DNA from: Daphnia pulex
Taxonomy: Eukaryota > Arthropoda > Branchiopoda > Diplostraca > Daphniidae
Assembly (NCBI RefSeq): GCF_021134715.1
Contig: NC_060019.1
Location: forward strand, 558,001-622,000
Direction: 5' to 3'
DNA length: 64,000 nucleotides
Position 1 is the first letter of the stretch; every line of letters begins with the position of its first letter. The notes beneath the pieces are model-generated. The model made no database searches. It had not been told where the DNA came from and saw only the letters and a program-made list of their open reading frames with translations. Shown in pieces: positions 1-12,821 of the stretch. Made by a program: the position numbers and the translations under genes.

Positions 1-1090
1 CGGTGGCAAAAGTTGCGGATGAAAGAACTGAAGATTATTACTCATTTATTGCGATGTGCTGGCCACTTATGGGTTATATAATACAAGCCCCAAAACATAA
101 GTCTATATCAATTGAATCTTCCGCGTGTGTACGAGTCCTATATATATACAGACGTACAGACTTGCGCAACGAGCGATTGTTCCGTCAAGAAGTCCAGCAC
201 CGCCGTCTCGTAAGCAATCGTCGCATTTTAACCGCTTCCTGGAATAAGTCCATCAGCACCGTTTCGTTTTACATTAAAATTCATAAATAAGGCGCTTTTC
301 AGTTTTGATGAGAGCACCAAAGGGAATCTACAAACATGTTGACGATCGTCTATGACCTAATAATAATTTCATCTCGAATTTCATATCCAACATTTTCAGC
401 GGGAAAATGAAATGCTCTATTGGAAACTCATTTTGGCTCCCTGCATTTCCTTCCGAAATTATTTACTCCCGTGTAGCCTATTATTAATGCCTGTTATCGA
501 TATAAACATTTCATTCGTGGCTCGTTTGTTATTCCTTAGCCACCAAAGAAATTTTGTCCCAGATTCGTCCTCTCTATAAAAGTAAGCTAATTGTGGTATT
601 AATTGCAATTTACAAGTTAAGAGCATTGATTAGGTATTAATGAACTTCCGGTTTCCTTCATGTTCCTGTTAATCGAATGATTGAAATACATGTACACGTA
701 ATTTTAAGCTAAGGCGCTGTCGCCACTCATTGTTACCCGATACATTTGTTTAACTTGTGATTACATTTTAATTAAATATTAGCGAGTGGATCTGTTATAA
801 ACTATCAAGGTCATCTGTATTTGCAACCAAACACTTTTGAAGAAGAGGGAACGCTGTATCACTTCAAGAGCAACAGTTGCAAAATATGGTGACTGAGTAT
901 GTTTATATCCACATTATTCCTGTAATGAAAATAAACACATTTATATAATACTACATAAGACAAAAATGACCAAACTGTTGCGCAATACACTATTTAGCCC
1001 AACTGGTGCTAACGTAGACACTCGTCAACGGGATAACTTCCAGGCCACCTAGCTCATTATTTGTAAAACGTGAAATAGTCGCCTACTTCC

Positions 1091-1315
1091 GGCGGCAACA
1101 GTTGCGGATGAAAGAATTGAGGATTAATACTCATTTATTGCGACGTGCTGGCCAATTATGGGTTTTATAATACAAGCCCCAAAACATCAGTCGATGTCAA
1201 TTGAATCTCCCGCGTGTGTTTTATTATACAGAGATACACTCAGCGGCGCAACGAGCGATCGTTCCGTCAAGAAGTCCAGCATCGCCGTCTCGTCAGCAGT
1301 CGTCGCATTATAATG
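1091..1315 (+). repeat. Second copy of the repeat at 1-235
   Basis: This stretch matches positions 1-235 base for base over long runs, with scattered substitutions and small indels. It includes the AGCCCCAAAACAT segment, the CAACGAGCGAT segment and the GTCAAGAAGTCCAGCA segment. The two copies lie about 1.09 kb apart in direct orientation. The window edge cuts the first copy, so its full length is unknown. Confidence 0.8.
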
Positions 1316-2364
1316 GCAACCAACACGATAATTCGGCCTATATACATAATGCGCAAAAGTCTGTTGTGTTTTCTGATTTGATTTGTATTATATTACACAA
1401 GGATTTTCTTTATTTGTGTATGCGTGTTCAATCAAGAGAGAGAGCGGAAACATGAACGGAGGGGATGCGTCGCAACAGCCTATACCTATATACAATTGCA
1501 CGGATCCGACAGTGAACTTTAACTGGAGCGCGGAAGGATATACATTGTTATGCATATTTTATTTGTTATATAACTGAGCCAAAAACAAAGGTGCTATTAT
1601 ATTATTCTCGTTGATACACAGAGAGCATATAGTGTATACATAATAACACGGAAAACAGAAGCCCCCCGCGTCCTATTTGTTAGAATCTTTTCTTCATAAT
1701 GTGTGCCGTGTTGTGTATTCATAGGCAAATGTATACAGTTTTTGTTAGTGAGTTAAATCTTCTTTCTCTCTAGGCCTGCGCTGCTGACATTATAATCCAT
1801 CCAGCATCACCACCTTCGTCGTCGCTTGTGTATATTGCGCAAGTCGTAAATCGAAATCAAGCAGATGGCCCTGGCGGAGCCGTTACATACTGTATAGCAG
1901 GCCTATAAGCCCGCTTTATTTTTATATTTGTACGCATATGCGTAACTAACAGCACGACTCTGATTCTTCTGATGCCGCCGAGAATTTGATTGAAGGTTAC
2001 TCAAGGGAGAGGTATAAACACTATACAGACTGATGTTATATATCGTTTATATATTCCTTCATCAAAGTGCTGAGCTACAGCACAAAAGAGACGCGCGGAA
2101 TATCCGGAATATGCCGGCCGAGTTGTGGGCGGTGCTGGGATGTCTTTCTTGTCCGGCTGGATAAATCAATGGCAGTTCTATAGAGCTCATCTAGATGTAT
2201 ATATAGTCTATGAGATATTATATCGAGCACTGCCCGGAATCCTTTCTATATTATATCAGCACCGATACAACCCCGCATGATATAAAGCTATAAAAACACG
2301 TCCAAAGGAACTCGACGACTTTGACGAGTTAAATCAAAAGATTCTTTCTCAAACGGAAAGAAAA

Positions 2365-2980
2365 AACTAGAAAAGCTGTTGGGGTCGTCAGGTCCGTTTG
2401 CGTTTGAATTTTGGGGGCGACTTGACTCTTTCTCTTTTGTCTCTCCATAAAGACCTTTATGTCTATAGGATATATAATAGTGTGTATGGGCTATATCTAT
2501 CCATCAGGCGGAGTCACGCAGCTAAATCTCCGAGTCGTGCGAATACTCGATCGCCATTATTCTCTTCCTATATTTCTATAAAGGAAAAGTTCTAGCGCGA
2601 GAAAAAAAGGCGTGGCAGTTAACGAGAGCGGGGGAGCAAAAGGGCGATATAGATTTTTCCCGCACTCAGCGCCCTGAACGCCAATAAATAAAGAAGAAAA
2701 AAGGCCGTTTCAAGATTGTTCGTGAAAAATTCCGGCCCGGAAAATGGCTGAATTTTAAAAGAAGTTATCTATATCGGCGTATTTACTATCCATGCAGGAT
2801 TTGCTATTATCTCTGATGTGCGAATGGGTCCGGGAGAAAACCATCGAACCGTGTATAGTGCTGCTGGGGAGGGCGAACGTAGCGATGTGTTAAAGAAGTT
2901 ACGGGACTTGCCGATTTCGAATCGAAGAGAGAGACAAATGTACCGCCGACCAACATCGAGTCCCGACGGGTCCTTTCAAC
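2365..2980 (+). repeat. Block D, first copy (second at 3883-4505)
   Basis: About 600 bases are repeated 1.5 kb downstream with high similarity. Shared landmarks are GGGGTCGTCAGGTCCGTTTG, CTCTCCATAAAGACCTTTAT, the AGTTAACGAG segment, GGCCGTTTCAAGATTGTTCG and a GAGTCCCGACGGG segment near the end. The first copy runs straight into block B; the second runs into the intron side of the receptor exon. Each copy carries partial ORFs on both strands, but these differ by indels and look non-functional. Confidence 0.8.
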
Positions 2981-3882
2981 CGTTATCCATTTTCAGCGGG
3001 AAAAATGAAATTATCGATTGGGAATTAATATAATTTTTCTCTGGAGTATCACCATCCGCTTCGCTTTCTATTCATGTCTGTGATTAAAATAAATATTTTC
3101 ATTCGTCGCCCACTCAATTTTTCATTAACCAACAAAGAAAAGTTTGCCCCGATGTTCATCCCCCTAAAAGTAGTTCATTGTGGTATTAATTGCAATTTGC
3201 AAATTATGAGCATTATTTGGGAAACGACGAACTTCAATTCCCCTAAGATTTCTGTTACAAGAATGAATAAGACACCTAGACACGAGTGGTTAAGCTACGA
3301 GACTAACCCCACTCGATTTAACCCTACGAAAGTCTTTGATATTCTGATTGAGAAATCAGTATATTTAAGGTATTTATGGCTGAGAGGAGCTATAAGATCC
3401 ATAATTTCTAGGATTGCGAAGAATACAAGATTTCCTTGCTTTTCTTTAGATCAGTAGAAATTGGAAAAGTAATAACAGCACTCTCAGCACACTTTATAAA
3501 AGAAGAAAGAAAATTCAAATTGAAATATTACTCTTGTGAAGAAAGTGAGCTGATAAACAAACGATGATAAACAGCGTTGCGCAACACACTAAATAGCACA
3601 GCCGGTGTCATATACAGACACTTGTCGATAGGATTACTTCTGGGCCGTTTAGTTCATTATTCGTAAAACGTGAAATTGTCAGCCACTTCCGACGGCAACA
3701 GTAGCAGATTAAAAAAAGAGGATTACCCTCTTAAATTGCCGCTGGCTATACTTCGTCGGCATCCATCATCCATCATCACATTCGGCGTCTGTTTAATTTT
3801 TAGACATTTTATTTTTTTTTACAACAATTATATTCAAAGCTTTGACGTGATTTATTCACTCGCTCGCCGGAAAGAAAAAACT

Positions 3883-4505
3883 AGAAGCTGATGCTGGGGT
3901 CGTCAGGTCCGTTTGACTTTTGGGGGCGACTTGACTCTCTCTTTTGTCTCTCCATAAAGACCTTTATGTCTATAGGATATATAATAGTGTGTATGGGCTA
4001 TATCTATTCATCAGGCGGAGTCACGCAGTAAATCTCCGAGTCGTGCGAATAATCGATCGCCATTATTATCTTCCTATATTTCTATAAAAGAAAAGTTCTA
4101 GCGCGAGTTTGATAAAAAAAGGGCGTGGCAGTTAACGAGCGGGGGAGCAAAAGGGCGATGTTTATCGCACTCAGCGCGCTGAACGCCAATAAATAAAGAA
4201 GAAAAAAGGCCGTTTCAAGATTGTTCGTGAAAAATTCCGGATTAAACCCGAAAATGGCTGAACTGGAAAAGAAGTTATATCTATCGGCGCATTGACTATC
4301 CATGCAGGATTCTCTATATCTCTGGATGTGTGCGAATGGGTCCTGGAAAACCATCGGACCGTGTATAGTGCTGCTGGGTTGGGTGAGCGCTGGCGAGCGT
4401 AGCGATGCGTTAAAGAAGTTGCGGGACTTGGCCGATTTCGAATCGGCGAGAGACAAATGGACCGCCGACCAGCATCGAGTCCCGACGGGCCCTTTCAACC
4501 GATAT
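3883..4505 (+). repeat. Block D, second copy
   Basis: Partner of 2365-2980. It ends about 165 bases from the splice donor of the receptor exon (4672 on the minus strand), so the first coding intron of that gene begins in repeat-derived sequence. Confidence 0.75.
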
Positions 4506-4671
4506 CCAGCCGAGCCAATAGCCATTTATCAGCACAGTCACGAAAAATCTATAGTTTACAGCTCAAACAGCACTTTGTGATTTTTAAATTTTTCAAAAAT
4601 CCAGCCAAAAAAATTGAAAATAAGAATTGCCATTTAAAGTTGGGAAAAGAAGATAAATAATTCAAACTGAC

Positions 4672-5124
4672 CGTCAAGGGCATGGTGATGAGGCAGAGTA
4701 GCAAGTCGGAAATGGCCAAGTTGACGACAAAGACGTTGCGGGCCGTCCTCATGGCCGGCTGGCAGGCGACGACGTAGACGACCAGCGAGTTGCCGATGGT
4801 CCCGAAGATGATGAGGAGGCAGTAGGCGGCCACCAGGCAGAAGAAGGCCACGTCGTTGACACGCCGGTTGGAGCGGAACCGCTCGATGACGGACAGGTCC
4901 AGCTCCATGTCCCCGAAGGCCGTTAATACCGTCCCGCTGCTCCTGTTGTTGTTGGTGTTTCCGGTGATGGCCGTCCCGTTGCCGTCGCTCATTTCCGGGA
5001 ATGGCCAAGTCGAGTTGAAGAAAATGGACGTCGGATCCGACAGCAACATCAAACCGTCAGAGGACGAGCCGGCCGGATCGGACGTCATCGTCGATCCCGT
5101 GCTGATCCACATCCCTTCGTCCAT
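4672..5124 (-). CDS. NPF receptor-like GPCR, first coding exon (partial gene)
   Basis: This exon encodes about 151 residues: an N-terminal extracellular tail, TM1 and TM2 of a rhodopsin-family GPCR. The tail has N-glycosylation sequons (NST, NGT, NRS). TM1 has the GN-x-LVV core (GTIGNSLVVYVV, residues about 112-123). The first intracellular loop and TM2 read MRTARNVFVVNLAISDLLLC and then LITMPLT, which carries the conserved NLAxxD. This stretch closely matches what I know of insect neuropeptide F receptors, hence the assignment; other NPY-family receptors are less likely. The exon ends at a clear donor (ACG|gtcagt, phase 0) right after TM2. I chose the ATG at 5124 because it sits 2 bases after a TTTTTTGTGAATCAG acceptor-like site; an ATG at 4991 is the next option. 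TM3-TM7 would lie at lower coordinates, and I found no such exon between 1 and 4671, so they must be outside the window. The role inferred from the family is a neuropeptide-sensing receptor at the cell surface. Confidence 0.8.
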
Positions 5125-5126
5125 TT

Positions 5127-8100
5127 CTGATTCACAAAAAAGGGGCGCCGGCCACACCCTTTTCCACCCGTCCGCTATATTAAAATCAATATGTGAAAAG
5201 AAAAGAAAGAAAATTGGAAATGAATATCAAATTGATGTTTTTGATCCCAGATTTTCTGCGTGATGAATAATAAATGATTGATATCTTTGCATCGGAGACA
5301 CCCCGATGCATAATAAATCACATGAGATTCCTCTTTCACGGCCGAGAAATATATAGGAGGCTAGTATCATTCAATGATTTACATAATTCAAAGCGAAAGA
5401 AAAGCTTTTCTCTCCAGTGTCGTGATACATAGTTTCCTCTTTTTGTTTTTCCATTCGGGCTTTTTCCATACCCATCATTAATTTATTCGCGCATAAGATA
5501 GGCTACATGTTGAACTTCTCTCTCGACGTATTTTCGCATGAGAATCCCAATGCTGATACATTGCATCCCATTAAATTTTTAGTGTAGCCCAGAAATCGCG
5601 CCCAGATCTCGCCAGCAGCACGCAGCTCATTTTAATTCTTCGTTCACTAACAGACGATCGAACATAAAAGCTGATGACATTAAACGGTCGCAGACATATA
5701 TAGGCCTAGTCTCACATTTATGTTCGATGTACACAGCAGGTCTGGTCAAGCGGCTAAATCTCCCTTTTGAAATTATATGATGAGAATACCAACTCGAGAG
5801 GAAAATGACGTCCGATAGGATTTGCCATTTATTGCATCGACAATATAAGAAAACAGCCATAACGACAGTTACAAAAAAAAATGAAGGAGAAAAAGGAATA
5901 TATAGATACATAAGGAGGAAAAAAGATCTATTGTAGATATTTGTTGACCGTGTGCGGTCGCTGGGCACATCAGCAATATAGGACGCGATCCATAGCCTAT
6001 ACGGATCGACTGTGTCTGTATATAATATTCCGGCCGAATAGAAAAGGACACAGACTCCCAGCATCCGCCGCCGCTGCAATAGGATATTCCGGAGGAATGA
6101 GGTAGATCGGAGGCGGCCGGAGGAATGAGGTAAACCGAGTGCTTGTAATTCAACATTTTTAGCGGGAAAAATTTTAATCATCGATCGGGTAACTAAATTT
6201 AGCTCTACGCCGCAATTATTATTGACTCCGGTAGTCACATCATTCGCTATGCATTAATGTCTGTGATATTATAGATTATAATATGAACACTTTCATTCGT
6301 CGCCAAAGAAAAGTTTGCCCCGGGGTTCGTCCTTTATAAAAGTTTCTCAATGTGGTATGCATTGCAATTTGCAAGTTATGAGCTTTAACTGCGAAATGAC
6401 GAACTTCCGGTTCCTCTGAATTTCCTGTCAAGCGAATGAATAATACACTAAAACACGCGTCCTATAAATACGACATTAACGCTACTTGTTTTACCTATGT
6501 ATTTCGTTGATATTCTGATTGTGAAACCAGTCTGAATTGGGAAGGAATGATGTAATTACGGATGTCATCATCACTGGTCGACGAATCCATATCTCAAAGA
6601 ATTGATAATTTTTAAACGTAGGTGCGTCACTACGTCAAAATTATAATTTTGTCTTGTGATGCTTATCTGTACAATTCATTCACTATCAGAAGATAAATCA
6701 AATTTAAGTTCATATCTCCAATAGTACGTCAGCTGTCAAGCCAATGATAGCGACCGTTGCGCAACACACTAATTAGCACAGCCGGTGGCAAATTCAGACA
6801 TTGGCCGATAGGATTACTTCCAGGCCGCCTAGTTCATTATTCGAAAAACGTGAATTTGTCAGCCACTCGGCAACAGTTGCGGATGAAAGAAATGAATATT
6901 TATAGACCCTAATCATTTATTGCGATGCTGGCCACTTTCGAGTTATATAATATAAAAAATCGAAACATAAAAGTCGATATAAACGCTGGGCTGATTATAA
7001 CTAATAAATTTGACATTTTCCCTCTGAGACAATCGTCTAGATTCCCGCCAGATCTACCAACTACATCTAAAACATGATGGTGGGCTGATATAATTGAATC
7101 AGGATAATTTTATTAATTTAAAATTGTTGATGGACGTCAGTTTTGATGAGCGCGTCGAAAGGAATAATTTAAACTCAATCGCGGGTAACTTGTTTTCGTC
7201 CACGGAATTTTTAGCGTTTCCTACCGCAGTCATTTACTAAGGTGGTGCAATAATAATGTCTGTGAATAATATGAACATTTTCATTGGTCATACTTTTATT
7301 TGTTTTCTTATAGCCACCAAAGAACAGTTTGCCCCAGGTTCGTCCGCTTTAAAAATTTGTTCATTGTGCTATTAATTGCGATTTTAAGTTATGACCTTGT
7401 GAGCATTGATTGCTAATAAACGAACTGTAAGTTTCTTTGATTTACCTGATTATCGAATGCATAGGAGTTTTTCCCTGAATGTAATAGCTACGGCACTGTT
7501 GCCACTCGGTATAGCCCGAGCCTTTTAATTCATGTTCTGATTGTAATGTCACTGAATATCAGGATTATGATATATTCACACAAATGACAGTTACGTTGAC
7601 AATTCAATCAAATTAGATCTTTCTATAGTCCATTTGTTTGGAGGGCAGAAACTGTTGCCACTTGTGTGAAATCAGTAAATAAATTAATTGAAAAAATGAG
7701 TTTAAATATAATCGCACAGTAAAAACGTTGGTTGTCTAACAAATTCTATTAAAACCATTGCGAAACACTATACCTAGCACAGCTGGTGCCAAATTTAGAC
7801 ACTGTTCGATAGGATAACTTCCGGGCCGCCTAGTTCATTCTTCAAAAAACTTGAAATTGTCAGCCACTTCCGGCGGCAACAGTTTCGGATAAAAAAAATA
7901 GAGGGTTACCCTCACAATTGGCCGCTGGCTATACTTATGGGTTATATAAGCCCCTCAAACATAAGTCGCTAACACTGCGCTGATTAAAAACGAATAAATT
8001 TTATATTTTCCCACTCAGGCAATCATCTAGATTCTCGCTAGATCTACCAGTTACACAAAAAAACATGATGGTTGGCTGAGATAATTGAATAAAAAAAGCG

Positions 8101-9440
8101 CAGAAAAGTTAAGCTGGGCGCTCTGGCGTATGTCTATAGCCCAGAAATAACGCCCAGATCTCGCCTGCAGCGCTGCTCATTTTAATTCTTCGTTCACTAA
8201 CAGACGATCGAAGAATAAACTCGAAGATAAGAATAATCAACGATCGTCAATAAGAAGAAGAAAGTTACAAACCAAAATTAGGGAGAAAAGGAATAAGGAC
8301 TTTGCGGTCGCGCTGGGCACAGCAACAGTATAACCTATACAGGAGGATCCATATGGATGGCGCGACTGTGTATATAATATTCCGGCCGAATAGAAAGGAC
8401 ACAGACTCCCAGCATCCGCCGCCGCTGCAATCGGATATACTGGAGACGCGGCCGGAGGAAGAAGGTAAACGAGTGCTGTAATTCAACATTTTCAGCGGGA
8501 AAAATTTAAATCATCGATCGGGGGTAACTCGTTTTCGCTCCCCAGCACCGCATTTGAGAGCATTTCCTACCGCAATCATTTACTAAGGTGGTGCACTAAT
8601 AATGTCTGTGAATAATATGAACATTTTCATTGGTCATACGTTTGTTTGTTTTCTTATAGCCACCAAAGAACAGTTTGCCTCAAGTTCGGCCGCTTTAAAA
8701 ATTTGTTCATTGTGCTATTAATAGCCATTTTCACGTTATGACCTTGTGAGCATTGATTGCTAATGAACGTACTTCCCGGTTCTTTGATATATCTGAAAAT
8801 CGAATGAATAGGAGTCTTTACATGCAGTAAATGGCTGCGGCAGTAATGCCACTCGATTAAGCCCGAGACATTCCATTAAGTTTCTGATTGTGATATCAGT
8901 GAAAATTAAGAACAAGATATCTGAACATAACTTGATAATATCAATTTGATCTCCTTGATAGCCAACTCAAACTTAGTATATCTACTAGATAGCCTAAACT
9001 GCTTGAGTTGGTCTGTCAGCAGGTGAGACCACTATCTGTAATTATCGTTATGTGATGTCGGTTGATTAACTCTAAAGATAACAATGAGGTCAAATATATT
9101 CGTACAGTAGAAAGTTGGCTGATCAACAAACCCCATTAAAACCGTTGCGCTAAACCCTATCCAGTACAGCCGGTGGCAAATTTAGACACTGGTCGATAGG
9201 ATAACCTCCGGGCCGCTTAGTTCATTATTCGAAAAACGTGAAATTGTAAGCCACTTCCCGCAGCAACAGTTGCAGATAATAAATAGAGAATTAACCTCAT
9301 AATTTGCCTCTGGCTTTACTTATGGTTTATGTAAGCCCCATCAACGTAAGTCGCTATAAACACTGCGCTGATTAAAACCGAATAAATTTATACTTTCCCA
9401 CTGGTGCAATCGTCTAGCTAAATTCTGGTCAGTTCTACCA
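5127..9440. other. Gene-free repeat DNA upstream of the receptor exon
   Basis: I see repeat blocks C, B and A only. The small ORFs on the minus strand at 5627-6238 and 8265-8489 both start in block C-type sequence and are homologous repeat reading frames, not genes. The receptor's 5' UTR exons and promoter should lie here or further right but cannot be placed. Confidence 0.5.
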
Positions 9441-9810
9441 GCTATACATCAAACATGGAGGAGCTTGGCTGAAATAATTGAATCAGAAAACTTAAGCTGG
9501 GAACTCTGGCGTATAGCCCCAGAAATAGCGCACAGAACTCGCCAGCAGCGCAGCTCATTTTAATTCTTCGTTCACTAACAGACGATCGAACATAAAAGCT
9601 GATGACATTAAACGGTCTCAGACACAGCAACGGGGCACAGCAACAGTATATAATCTACAGGACGATCCATGTATGGATGGCGCGACTGTGTTGTCTGTAT
9701 ATAATATTCCGCGGCCGCGAATAGAAAAGGACACAGACTCCCAGCATCTGCCACCGCTGCAATCGGATATACCGGAGGCGGCTGGAGGAATAAGGTAAAC
9801 CGAGTGCTGT

Positions 9811-12734
9811 GCTGGCGCAGTAGTTCATTAGCAGTTCACATCATCTCGATAATATAACGTTACCGTTGGTCCTTTTTTTATTTGATTTTTCCCTGTGATG
9901 CTGGCCAGGACGCCACACACATGCCATCCTCTTCCTCCTACGTAGAAGCTCGCGACACGCCCACCTTCACATGTACATAGATCCCGGGCAGGTATATATC
10001 ACGCCATTAAATCAGCGGCGTAACCTACAGCTCCGGAGGGTTTTTGTACATCTGATATTGCTGAATTTATATCCAAACCATTTTTACCCTTTTGGTATTT
10101 TTGTTTTTCTTATAGTCTCCGACCCATTATTATAGACTTGTGCGGTTATTTACCCTCCGGCAAATGATGCGCTCTCTCTCTTATCATTTTATCCGGTTGT
10201 ACTCATTTCCGGCGGAGTTTGCGTCGTGAACACAACTGCGGGCGAAAAAGTTTGATATCGGCGCGGTGCTTATAATAGGCGGGTGCGTGTCGTTATAGAT
10301 CCGCCATTCACCCGTCGGTGTTTTATATATGCAAAAGTTGAACAAAGATATTTTTGTTATTTAAATGATGTCGTCGCGGTTGAACCGCGGAGACGGAATA
10401 CTTTCGAGGAAAAGATTTGGGTATTTCCGTCTTTGTATCAATCGAATTTGGCAGATTGCGTAGTAGCCTATGCGTTTGTGTTTACTTTGGCATTGGATTT
10501 CCACCCCGCTGTTGAGCAGCAGCATCCGCTCTGCGCATTTAGAGTTTTAATGGATTGTGGGAGCGCGACGACAATGCCAGCACCGAATTCATGAATATCA
10601 ATTCCCAGAGAACTGCATCCCCCGTTTAATTCTGATTTCGCCCAATTCCAACTTTTTCCCCCCGTCCCAACTACTTTCCGAAATGAAAAATAAAATCCCG
10701 GCTGCTATGTATATATCCGTACAGGGGTTCAGCATAAATAGAGACATCGAATGTGTGTATCTAAAGGGAGGATCCCTTTGTTATATTATTATTCCGAGTT
10801 TTGCCGAGAAGGAATAAAAGAAGAAGACGAAACTTATGGAGGGTCTCCCCATGATAAGGTACCCTGCCGAGCATTGATTGCGGTGCCGCCGCATGCACAC
10901 ACACAGCAGCACACGGTATATAGTAACTAATAAGCAATATATATCCAACGTGCCTTGCGTACGCAATGATATCATCATTCACTCTTGCGCCATTGCCATT
11001 CTTCTTCTTCTCCTTCTGCTATGGCGAATCAATAATCAGAAAACGGGATATTAATATATAGACGGGAAATAAAATACTCTCACGCCACATAGTCTACAGA
11101 AGAAGATGAGAGAAATTTATATCAAACGATGAGCTTATGGCATGCTGTCGTACATATAACTATTCCGTCTCTATCGAATATTTGATCACCACAAGGTCGA
11201 AACTGATATGTCGATATGGCAGTTGTTCAGTTAGACGACGACCGAGCAATTGGTTGAACTATGTCGGCTATATCGTGAGGTCATTCAAAGAGCAGCAGTC
11301 GAATTATCTAGTAGCTTCTTTGGGCATTCTATCCCGCGGTTGTTGTTGCGATATAACACAGTGATCGCCCTCTAGCGTTTATATAGACAACCAAACTTTT
11401 TGGGCAAAACATTTCCCAACTGCTGCCCCTTTGGATCTAATTGATTCAGTTGGCTATTTTATTATGCGTGACTGAGAAGGTTTTAGCTTTACTATTCTCA
11501 TCACTGCATCAATTTAATCAAAGAGAAATTTTCCGGCATCAAATCCAATGCGCCATTTCGGCCCTTTTCTGATCGCCCACACGCACAGCATCAATTAAAG
11601 GTGGCACTTATTAAAAAGAAAATAAGTGGTAGGAGGAGTAGTATCTTGCCTGCTGAATTTGCTGGCCCTTTTTTTAATTGGATATCTTTTCGATTATTTG
11701 TCGTCGTCGGGATCTCTACGCTGGCCCAGCAGCAATTGGTGTAATATTCCAAATGAAGTCCCGCGTGCTGCTAATATTCTCTTCCTGCGAGTTATATCAG
11801 ATTCAATCGACGAATGAGGTTCCAATTATAGAGCACACTTTCACCTTAAATGGTAAAAAACGCACGTCATCGCACAGCACACAAACACTTTGACAGATGA
11901 TGATGTCGGATCGGTTATATTCACTCAGGTGCTGGTGCAACGCAACATTTGACGCGGTGGTAGTTCTGTCGTCACCCTGGTCTTTTGACGGACTGGCTGG
12001 TTCACTGTCAAGCGAGCGCTGCTTTATATAGATGCGGGCGCAGCTCTATCCAAAATGTCCAGCGCATCCGCGCACCTAATAATATCAATTCTGTTTTTTT
12101 TCCTTCCTTGCGCGCACGTTGTGTCAACCGACCGCTCGTCGACGAGTGCCGTCGTGCTGAAACCGACTGGACGGTTTTGTCGCGCTGTATTATATATCTT
12201 TTTCCAAGGAAGAAATCGACGGTGTCCCGTGGGCGCTACACGCAAGCGCACCCGTGTTATTCAGGGTCCCGAGTCTCTTGTAAGACATCAAACAGACGGA
12301 AAAATATATAAGAAAAGGGATTGTTATTTTACGTATAAGGAACAATAATATAAGCGCGGGTATTTCAAATGATGCGGGTGCTGTATAGGTGCGGGGGTGA
12401 GAACATTTGTGGGTGGGCCATATTACACTCTGTGAAATGAAATCCCGGAATTTATTTGAGACATTTTGAATGGCCCGCGCTTTTTCTTATGCGGGAAGGC
12501 GAATTGATGGGATGCCCTACTGCTGGGTCCCGGGGAAGATGGTCGTGTGCTGGCGGGAGAAATAATGGACGTAATCTCGTCGTGTGAACCGACAATGTGG
12601 TGTGTAACCATTTCAAGCGCGTCTGTTACAGAGATCTAGCGCGCATTTTGAATTGCGCGCTCTACTGCTGGGAACATCACCCAATCAAAATAATAAAAGA
12701 AAAGCGCCAGATTTTTGAGATTTAGGAATTGAAT
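9811..12734. other. Intergenic DNA, no supported gene
   Basis: There are scattered short ORFs on both strands (for example 10283-10594 and 11985-12348) with no recognisable domain, no paired splice sites and no matching frame nearby. The sequence is A+T-rich with runs of TATATA. I see nothing else in it. Confidence 0.5.
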
Positions 12735-12740
12735 TTTATT
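12735..12740 (-). terminator. Poly(A) signal AATAAA of secreted gene 1
   Basis: TTTATT on the plus strand gives AATAAA on the minus strand, about 82 bases after the stop codon at 12822. It is the first such hexamer downstream of the stop. Confidence 0.5.
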
Positions 12741-12821
12741 TTGTCACAATTTACAGTCATTTATAAAAGATGACCGCCAGGTATATTTATTCACACACCA
12801 GTAGAGGTATGTCGGAATGAT

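Larger units (their letters stand above)
1..9810. repeat. Degenerate long-period tandem repeat array
   Basis: At least three building blocks recur in the same orientation. Block A (about 250 bases, starting with a GCGCAACACACT-like stretch and running through a GGCAACAGTTGCGGATGAAAG-like stretch) occurs near 975, 3573, 6754, 7754 and 9140, and a cut copy opens the window. Block B (GCGGGAAAAAT, then CACCAAAGAA, then TTCATTGTGGTATTAATTGC) occurs near 395, 2995, 6160, 7190 and 8490. Block C (AGCTCATTTTAATTCTTCG through a CAGACTCCCAGCATC stretch) occurs near 5587, 8140 and 9518. From 5.6 kb onward the order is C-B-A with a period of about 1.3-1.4 kb; one unit lacks C. No copy has a convincing ORF, terminal inverted repeat or target-site duplication that I could see. 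It is either a decayed tandem duplication or a non-autonomous element family. Confidence 0.8.

Noticed and set aside
1..4671. Downstream exons TM3-TM7 of the receptor
   Set aside because: No minus-strand frame shows the expected TM3 DRY region or later helices; only repeat sequence is present.
5627..6238. Minus-strand frames at 5627-6238 and 8265-8489 as related genes
   Set aside because: They are homologous copies of a repeat block, start at non-equivalent sites and are broken by indels.
10283..10817. Overlapping plus-strand frames of 86-103 codons
   Set aside because: No domain, no splice partner and no composition change against the flanks.
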